From: Amaurobius ferox
Taxonomy: Eukaryota; Arthropoda; Arachnida; Araneae; Amaurobiidae
DNA length: 64,000 bases
Assembly (NCBI GenBank): GCA_951213105.1
Contig: OX578139.1
Location: 70,722,754 to 70,786,753 of the forward strand
Direction of reading: 5' to 3'
Part shown: positions 56,790 to 64,000 of the stretch, piece after piece
How the letters are laid out: each line of letters starts with the position of its first letter
Position numbering within the stretch: the first letter of the stretch is position 1
The notes under the pieces: generated by a model
Told to the model about the DNA's origin: nothing
The model's input: only the letters and a program-made list of their open reading frames with translations
Databases searched by the model: none
Made by a program: the position numbers and the translations under genes

Positions 56790-57625
56790 ATAGCTTGATT
56801 CATCATCATCAATGACTCTACAGTCCACGGTGGTCTTTGTCTTTCCTCAGAAGATTTTTCAAGCTGTCCCCCTCTGAGCAAAGCTTCTCCATTTTTTAAT
56901 TATTAACACCTCAATATTCTAGTCCACACTATCGATCCATCTAAATTTCGTTGTCCTCTAGGTATTTTTCCAAATAAACGTGGACATAGAAATCTCCTTT
57001 GTGATTCTGCTGTTATCCATTCTTAGTAAATGTCCTGCTCATTGTATACGGTTAATTTTAACGTATTTAATTATTTCTGAATCTTTGTATAATTTGTATA
57101 GCTCAAAATTGTATCCTCTTTACCAAATATAAATTTCCTAAATTCCACTAAAAGTACTGAGTAAGAATTTTCTCTCAAATATTCTAAGAGTTTTTTCATC
57201 ATGTCCTGTGGGAGTCCAGGTTTCTGAAGCATAAATTGAAGAGGGCCTTTTATAAGTACTTTATAGGGCTGTAATTTTGTTCTTCTCCCGATCAGATGCG
57301 GGCTGAAATAAAAATCATAATCCGTGAAAACGGCAATTTTCAGCTATAAAGGGGTTTTGGATTTCTAAACTAATAACTTTCTCACAGTTTATTTGAGATC
57401 CCAGTAGATCCCAACTCTCGACAAATTCAAATTTTACAACCAACAAAACCATACGAGGGATAAAAGTCGTGTATTTTTAGTTTTGTCTTGGGCAATTTTC
57501 AGATGTATTTCATCAGCAGCGCTTTATAAGACAAGAAAGGCCTCCAGAAGATCTTCAGTGGTTCTACCTATAATACCAGTGTCATAAGAATATTCAAGGA
57601 TTTGAATAGATTTATGGTAGATATT
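56790..57625 (-). pseudogene. Non-LTR retrotransposon RT C-terminal part, RTE/CR1-like relic
   Basis: Minus strand, N to C: EYSYDTGIIGRTTEDLLEAF (about 57600-57540), corresponding to the YADD box and following helix of the family; SAADEIHLKIAQDKT; after a gap SSIYASETWTPTGHDEKTL and RIFERKFLLSTFSG (post-RT region); then LYKLYKDSEIIKYVKINRIQ, a stop in place of Trp, and AGHLLRMDNSRITKEI, matching the usual 'IQRLRWAGHLARM' tail. The catalytic YADD reads YSYD. Frameshifts and stops make it dead. The endonuclease and the N-terminal RT half are absent, as expected from 5' truncation. The exact clade is uncertain. Confidence 0.8.
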
Positions 57626-58840
57626 TCCATTAGTGTTGCTTGATGTCGCACGACGTGTTTACATTTTGGCTATACATGTCAAAGAAGACAATAAGGCATT
57701 TTAAATGCAGTGCATACCAAGTCTTGCATTCATTCGAACCAATGTATACGCAATAAACAGCTCCAATTCCCCCCCCCCCTTTCACTTGGAACAAATCAGA
57801 AAAGGCGGTGTGAAGGCATCAAAGGTAAGTCATTTTAATAAAATTGTATGGAAACATGTCAAAACAATCAATACTTTAAAAATAATTACAACCAAAAAAT
57901 TGGCGGTAAATAAAAGTATTTTATTAAAATCTCCTTTAACGACGTACTAAAATTACACAGTCATAGCGCTTTTGGGCATAACCATGCCCTTCATCAATGG
58001 CAAAGTGAAAATAAGTGGCTAATACGAACTTAAATACAGGCCATAACTACCTTCAGATAAAATGTATTTAAGCTCATGTTCGAAAAGACTTTTAATAAAA
58101 GACTTTTAATTATGGCCAATTTTTTGCTTGTCTTTATTTTTAAAGTAAATCATTTTATTTAGAATCTAGTAAATGATGATTTACCTTATCACACTTGATT
58201 AATAATGTAGAATTTGAAGATAAATTGCAATTATCGTAAAGTCATGCTGTTCTGTTATTAGAATCATACTGAAAAGCTGTACTTAAAAGGCCCTAAACTC
58301 CATTTTGAATTTTCCAACAACTAAATTTTTTCCCCGTAACAATTACATGTTATTAACGATGCATTTCTGAGTAATTATATTTCATTGTTTTGAGATTCTA
58401 GGCGAATTAGAAAACATATGGTTCTAACCAGAATTAGCCGAAAATGTAGACGAATTAGGCCCAAATCCGTACGAATTTTGCAAACAATTTTAACATTGAG
58501 CAGGTTGTATCAATGTTACTGTTGAGTCAATGTGCAAAACATTAAAATTTTGATTAGGAAAAGTCTCTAGAGAACATGTACGAAAAATCAAATATAAACG
58601 AATTTACGGTTGAAAGCAATCATACTTCAAAATCCTCAGGCGATACTTAAAATCTGAGTAAAAATTTACGTTCAGTGTGATAAAATTAGTCAAAATAAAT
58701 TGTAAAACTTGACACTACATAAGTAAAATACATTTTGTGCGAAGGACAATAAAAACTTGAGCAACGTGTAAAAGAACAAATAACGTACTGGTTCAGCATA
58801 CATCTGTTTCTAGTATAAGCTGTATCTCACTTCGTCAGTG
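57626..58840. other. AT-rich spacer
   Basis: A poly-C run lies at 57770-57778. The open frame 57705-57950 (81 codons) shows no known domain. Nothing else recognised. Confidence 0.4.
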
Positions 58841-59173
58841 CAAGAAAACCAACCAACAAACCTTTAATCCAAAAGAGGAATCGGCGCAAAAGGTAGAAGC
58901 AATGGAGCTATATACCCAAGACCTTGATTAAGAAGGAGGTAATACTTTATTTTTATTCGGACTTGTTGGGATTCTCTTGTAGGGATATTTCTGTTCTGTC
59001 TTGCTGCATGCCAATCTTGTGTATTACTTCTTGGTCGGGATTCGCTGTTCTGTTCTTCATGCTGCTTTCTGATTGGCTCTATCCTAATCCAGGTCTTTGA
59101 TATTTAACCTCCTTTGGTTTTTTTTTTTTTGAGTCCATTCCTCTTTTGAATTAAGGTTTTGTTGGTTTTCTTG
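58841..59173. repeat. Fold-back element, ~333 bp
   Basis: Left arm from CAAGAAAACCAAC (58841) through 'aatccaaaagaggaatcg' to about 58930 is inverted, with gaps, at about 59085-59173 ('cctcttttgaattaagg', GTTGGTTTTCTTG). The middle is GC-richer. No reading frame. MITE-like; no clear target duplication found. Confidence 0.65.
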
Positions 59174-60341
59174 CGAAGAAGATCCAGCGTATTTTCGAAA
59201 CAGCCATATGCTACACTACTGTGTTATTTGTGTTTTTATACGTTTTTCAAGTTTTCGATACTACATAATTTTTTTTCGCAGGTTAGAATTTTAATAAGTA
59301 TCTGAAAATATCTATAGAAAAGTTCCGACACGTTATAAACTAATAAATACATCACGTTATATAAATATATTCACGAATCTTCTCATAAATATAGTGAAAC
59401 CTAGTCTTCGCACTTTAAAGCATGTATTTTACGTAAAAATGTTTCTACAAAATAAATTAAATGTATATTTGACGTTACGACAAATTCGACAGTCAAATAT
59501 TTTTCTTCACCAAACTATTCTAAAAATATTGTCCTAAGGAACCTTCTAGGCATATTCAATGTTTGCAGAGGCATATATACATTGCAATAAATTTATCGCT
59601 CTAAAAAGTTTTAAGAATAGCCAACGTATATATTAAATATGCGCTTCAGCAAGCGGGAGGTGAAAAACACCGGGACTACATCAGACGAGTTTTTGTAGCA
59701 TGGATTTTATCTCGAATTTCATTTAAAAGTATTAACCATGCAAATATGATGGCTAGGTTTGATGAATCGAAAAAAAAATATTCTTTTATTCGAATATTTC
59801 AGAAATTATTTGCCCAGTTATATTTTATTTCTATTTATTGAAACAGCTAAGGTGTGTATTTTCACTCAATTTTCTAATACATACCTATTCCATAATGTTT
59901 AGTTCTACTTTTGTCACACTCATTATCAAAATAAAATTTATTACCAAATTTATTACCAAAGCAATTCTTTTTAAAATATTTTACTAAAAATACTTGGAAG
60001 TTTAATTTTTCAAATTGTTAACAACTTTGAGACACAACTTAACACCTAAGGTGTATAAACTGTTTTGATAATATTAATATTAATATTGGTTTCAATAACA
60101 GATTCTGGATTTGGGAAGTTTCCGTGGAAACGCAATTTTCTTTATACAATAGTATTAAAAGAAACAAAGATGACACCCGTGCTACTACTGTCAGGAAATT
60201 TCTAAAAATAAAAATAAAATAAGCCTACTTACATGGGATGAGTAAACTACTACACTGTTGCCACACATGAAGTAAAAAGACACCTGTATTTTAAATCATT
60301 TAGCAACGAATCAAGTTAACAAGTTAGTTTAAATATTTTAG

Positions 60342-60342
<1 letters not shown>
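59174..60342. other. AT-rich spacer
   Basis: No gene or repeat family recognised. Confidence 0.4.

Positions 60343-60413
<71 letters not shown>
60343..60413. repeat. (TA)n tract
   Basis: TA dinucleotides with one CA interruption near 60399. Confidence 0.95.
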
Positions 60414-60414
<1 letters not shown>

Positions 60415-61170
60415 ATTTGTATTAATATTTTAAGTAAATTACATATATCGATAAACACAAAGAATGGCATACAATTTAACAAATTGTGTAAAATTATAAA
60501 CATTTTACTTGGTAATGGGTGTGATGGTTGCGCTTGAAAACCATGGCATTAAACAATGCGCTACAACTTTGTAATTGGTTTTATTCGTTTGTTACCGAGT
60601 TTCTTTATCTTAACTTTCTAAATTCCCCACTAAGGGCGCTGCAATCAGTTTTATTCGATCGAGCATGGTCACTTTACAATAGATACATAGTCCTAACATG
60701 TACATTCATGAACCTATTAGGGTACTGAAATACTTTCTTTGGAACTCTGTATGCAATTGATAAAATTTTTTGTGAGATTCTGCAATTATCATGCATTGTT
60801 CATAAAATAATTACTTATATTTAGAAGCACCAGCGCTCTAATTGTAATTTTGATATATTGTATTTTAGAAGTAAAGATTGGTTTTTTAACATGGCAAATC
60901 ACTTAATTTTTTACATTCCACTTAAATTAAAAATAATTAAAAATAAGTACTATCTCGGAGTATCGAATATACGATAAGGAGCTTAGCGAAAGTGACTGCT
61001 CTTAAAATTGCATAAGGTATTATTTTTGTAATTAATTTGATGGCTTAACTGCCACTCAGTTATTTTACTTCCAAAAATAGTAATTTTTTTACTAACGATG
61101 GTATTCAATACTTATTATTAAGCTTATTTTCCATAGTTTAATGAATAGGGAACGGATAGAGAGCGAGAGT

Positions 61171-61228
<58 letters not shown>

Positions 61229-61302
61229 GGATATCAGAACTGTATTAAGAGATCAAAATATAATTTGTTTATAATGTTCCAGTCTGTTTATGTTAATGTA
61301 AT
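60414..61302. other. AT-rich spacer with (GA)n at 61158-61224
   Basis: The GA tract is nearly perfect with one A interruption. The open frame 60528-60728 (66 codons) has no known domain. Confidence 0.5.
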
Positions 61303-62557
61303 ATACAAGGTGATTCAAACTCTGTACAAACTTTAAAGGCAGGTCAGGAGAATAAAAAGACATTATTTATATAAGAACGTATGTCTGCAAAAGTCACCCG
61401 GATGTGCTAGAAGGTACACTAACGTTTAGAAAGAAAAGACAACAAGTAAGACATACATCATGTTTATTAGCCTTATACTTACAATATGACAGTAAAGTAC
61501 TTATAGGTTCACTATTTCAGCCTCCAATTTGAACCCCCACATACCAATTTGAGTTCCCACAATAGGGGTCCAAATTTGCTTCCACCAGCATCAATACACG
61601 CCTCATAAAGTCGGTGCATGGACATGTTCAAACATGCAAAGGCTTTCGCGGACACATCTGGATGCCAGAGTAAGTCTTGCGACAAGGTCATCGTCAGACA
61701 ATGGCTTTGAGGTAACCCCCGGAGGAAGAAGTCCAGGGACCTTGGTAGCCAAGCAACGGGTCCTCTTCGGTTAATCTATTGCACCGGAAAAGTGGTGCTG
61801 AGATACTCCTGAACAACAAGGCTGAAACGTGCGGGAGCCCCGTAGTGCTAAAACTATATGCGGTTGCGAACAGATATATGAATATCATGTGGAATTTCCG
61901 GTAAGACGTCCTCCAGGAATATCCAATAACCCCGCTTATCAAGTCATGATGGAAGAAGGTCCAAATCAAACATTCACCGATATTACCTGCCCAAACCTTT
62001 ACGGGGAACAGTTGCTGCTCTTAATGTGGTTGTTTATCTCATTATGGCCGACACATACATATTGTGACTATTAAAAACACCTTCATGTGAGAAGGCAGCT
62101 TTATCGGAAAATATAATCCACGTTTGATTGTCTAGGTTTACAAAGCTCTTCTGCAAAAACCAACACACTGGGGTCAATCTCCAGCGTTTAATAATGACTG
62201 GATCTGTTACATGTAAAAGGAATGTAATCACTCCTCGTGTAATACTCGCCACTCACTGGATTGAGGGACAGCTAGATGAGGCGCAATAGCTCGTGTACTG
62301 GTACTTGGATTGCGTTCAATTTGGTGTACGATTTTTTTTTCCTTTGTGGCAGGTGTAAGCTACGATCTTTACTGACCATAATCATGTCTGTTATTGTCGA
62401 AAGATCTAATTTCACTGAATTTCTGGAGTAAAGGTTTGATGATTGAGAAAACTACGACCCTAGAGCGCCAGCAATTTGGAGACAAAGCCTTCTGACTGGC
62501 CTACCGAGTAACGAGAGTGGAGCATGTCAGTGAGCAGCCGCGAAGTCCTTAGTAAAA
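61303..62557 (-). pseudogene. Mariner/IS630-superfamily transposase relic
   Basis: Minus strand pieces in order: SRNPSTSTRAIAPHLA-like N-terminal helix (about 62280-62240); WRLTPVCWFLQKSF and NLDNQTWIIFSDKAAFSHEG followed by FNSHN (62034-62252), matching the family motif 'ILFTDEATFT..G.FN.HN..VW' with the first Asp; FHHDLISGVIGYSWRTSYRK; CNRLTEEDPLLG; and QGPWTSSSGGYLKAIV (to 61694), a frameshifted version of 'SPDLTPLDFFLWGYLK.IVY'. This motif set belongs to the arthropod DUF4817-associated transposases. The left terminus is probably at 61303 (TA then CAAGGTGATTCAAAC). The right terminus is cut by a HINE-C fragment at 62558. Not functional. Confidence 0.75.
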
Positions 62558-62770
62558 AACAAGAAAGATCAATCATACTTAAAGCATTGATTATGAAACA
62601 CTTTCCAACTTCAATGCAATTTTATTTAAACATCTCTAAAATGCAATACATTCCTCGGTAATATTTTAAAACTTATAAGAATACTATATTAATTTATTAT
62701 ATTTGAAAACTTAGACCTTCATCGAAAAAAATGAACTTCATTCAACAAACGGCTTTGAAATATAAATTGG
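62558..62770 (-). mobile_element. HINE-C 3' end fragment
   Basis: Complement of the HINE-C 3' terminus: 'acaagaaagatcaatcat', stem-loop, AACACTTTCCAAC-like subterminal repeat, then about 170 bp of body. Confidence 0.85.
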
Positions 62771-62789
62771 TTGTTACTTATAATAAATT

Positions 62790-62905
62790 GTTACTTAAAA
62801 TACTTATGCCTGTTATTTTGTGCAGATAAACTCAAATTATTATTAGAGAACGTGAATATGAGTCTGCAGGGAAAGACATGTGCTGTCCACATTAGAATTT
62901 TAACA
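62790..62905 (+). mobile_element. HINE-B 3' end fragment
   Basis: 'ctgttattttgtgcagataa', 'agagaacgtgaatatgagtc', TGCAGGGAAAG, stem-loop with one base change, ending near 62905. Followed directly by the repeat at 62916. Confidence 0.8.
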
Positions 62906-62915
62906 ATATTACAAC

Positions 62916-63170
62916 AATGATTTATAGAAGTGAACGGGGATTATTTGCAGGCCATTTCAAAAAAAATGTAGGATCTATATTTAAAGATCCACCAAATTTT
63001 TGTAGAATAAAATGTTCAACAAATTTAAGCTGTGTACCAAATTTTAACATTCTAGGACTTAGGAAAGTGCATTAAAAATGCCATCAAATAAGTATATCAC
63101 GAAGAGTTATATAAAATTAAAAAAAAAAAATTGAAAAATTGTTATCTACCAAATTTATTTTAAAATGTCA
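62916..63170 (+). repeat. Dispersed repeat shared with 5334-5600
   Basis: Inverse match to 5334-5600; see that entry. The relation to the adjacent HINE-B 3' end is the same at both loci. Confidence 0.7.
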
Positions 63171-63180
63171 AGCCTCCCTA

Positions 63181-64000
63181 GTAGTATATATATGTACGTA
63201 TGAGCGCACATGTACTTTATACACTAAAAACTATATTTTATAGCTTATTTTTATCTTTTTTATATATAAAAAAAAGGTATCGATCCATTTTAATATTAAA
63301 AACATGATTTTATATCAAAATAAGGCCTTTTTTACATTTAAACCAAATTTTAACTTTTTTTTTAGATAAATGATCAAAGATAGGCTGCCCCATTATGGGG
63401 CTACATAGGTAAATAACGGTGAAATTAAATAAATGCGTGAAAACTTCCAAAATGTATGGAAGTCCTCTAAAAACCAATGCCATTTTAAATGGCGTCAAAA
63501 AAATCCTTCTGTCTGTAAATTACGGACGTGTTTTATCATAAAATCTTGATAGTATTCTAAATTTATTAAATATTCCTGAGCTCTAATATGTATTTATTAT
63601 CACCTAAATAAAAAAGTAGTATATATATGAGCGCACATGTACTTTATACACTAAAAACTATATTTTATATATAAAAAAAAAGGTCCATTTTAATATTAAA
63701 AACATGATATTATAGCAGGCCTTTTTTACATTTAGACTAAATATTAACTTTTTTTAGATAAATGCGTGAAAAAAAAAAATATATATACTATAAATTTGAA
63801 TAATATTAAAAAATATAATACCATTTTAAATGGCGTCAAAAAAAAAAAAAAATCCTTCCCCCTTATATTTTTAATACTAAAAACTTAATTTTATCTTTTT
63901 TATATATAAAAAAAGGTCCATTTTAATATTAAAAACATGATTTTATAGCAGGCCTTTTTTACATTTAGACCAAATTTTAGATAAATGATCAAAGATAGGC
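63181..64000 (+). repeat. Tandem array running off the window edge
   Basis: 'gagcgcacatgtactttata' occurs at 63203 and again near 63630, and 'aggtccattttaatattaaa' or a variant near 63280, 63680 and 63914. 'ataaatgatcaaagataggc' is at 63365 and at the last bases of the window. Unit length varies because of internal deletions (about 430 then about 235 bp). No coding content; the 62-codon frame at 63310-63498 is within the repeat. Confidence 0.8.

Overview
The window is eukaryotic, AT-rich, almost free of recognisable host coding sequence and dominated by layered transposable elements. Tc1/mariner-type relics, Pol III-derived SINEs with (CAA)n tails, a canonical Helitron, RTE-like and Penelope-like reverse-transcriptase fragments and many long (TA)n tracts point to an arthropod. 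The repeat style looks like a spider or other chelicerate to me, but that is an inference and was not tested. No rRNA locus, CRISPR array, operon or bacterial gene is present. The only possible host coding sequence is a cluster of small open frames near 18.3-18.9 kb (low confidence).

The main organising principle is three non-autonomous repeat families, provisionally called HINE-A, HINE-B and HINE-C. All share one plan: a 5' hairpin starting with a 12-14 bp sequence, a TG or TCTG microsatellite at a fixed position downstream, an AT-rich body, the inverted copy of the 5' sequence near the 3' end, and a short terminal stem-loop with no visible target duplication. This is the published structure of Helentron-associated interspersed elements (the DINE-1 type). 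Copies of A, B and C account for roughly a third of the window and often host later insertions.

Layout. 0-5 kb: a decayed multi-copy element gene with a Cys-rich tail (minus strand, 1.35-2.64 kb) and a GC-rich 0.7 kb block between 9-bp direct repeats. 4.8-8 kb: HINE-C, HINE-B and HINE-A copies. 9.5-10.2 kb: a pyrimidine-rich dispersed repeat seen again at 48.4 kb. 11.1-14.7 kb: two HINE-C copies, a fold-back repeat split by two SINEs (one with a 5S rRNA head), and a tRNA-headed SINE. 15.3-18.3 kb: tandem and dispersed repeats. 20.2-21.6 kb: a ~166-bp tandem array and a fold-back unit. 21.6-26.65 kb: one HINE-A copy holding a Tc1-like element and a HINE-B dimer. 26.74-29.86 kb: a head-to-head HINE-A copy carrying a 1,454-bp Helitron that itself carries SINEs. 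29.9-32.7 kb: further HINE copies, a perfect 23-bp hairpin and a 25-bp minisatellite. 33.3-35.5 kb: a dead Tc1 element inside a (TA)n tract. 39.2-40.1 kb: a fold-back element with ~271-bp arms. 41-48.4 kb: more HINEs and a dead Tc1-like copy. 50.3-57.6 kb: repeats plus two reverse-transcriptase relics. 58.8-62.6 kb: a fold-back unit and a mariner-like relic. 62.5-64 kb: HINE 3' ends and a tandem array running off the edge.

The elements interact by nesting and template sharing: several insertions can be checked against uninterrupted paralogous copies in this same window, giving precise empty sites and a relative insertion order. No element here encodes an intact transposase or Rep/helicase, so any mobility would need proteins supplied elsewhere in the genome.
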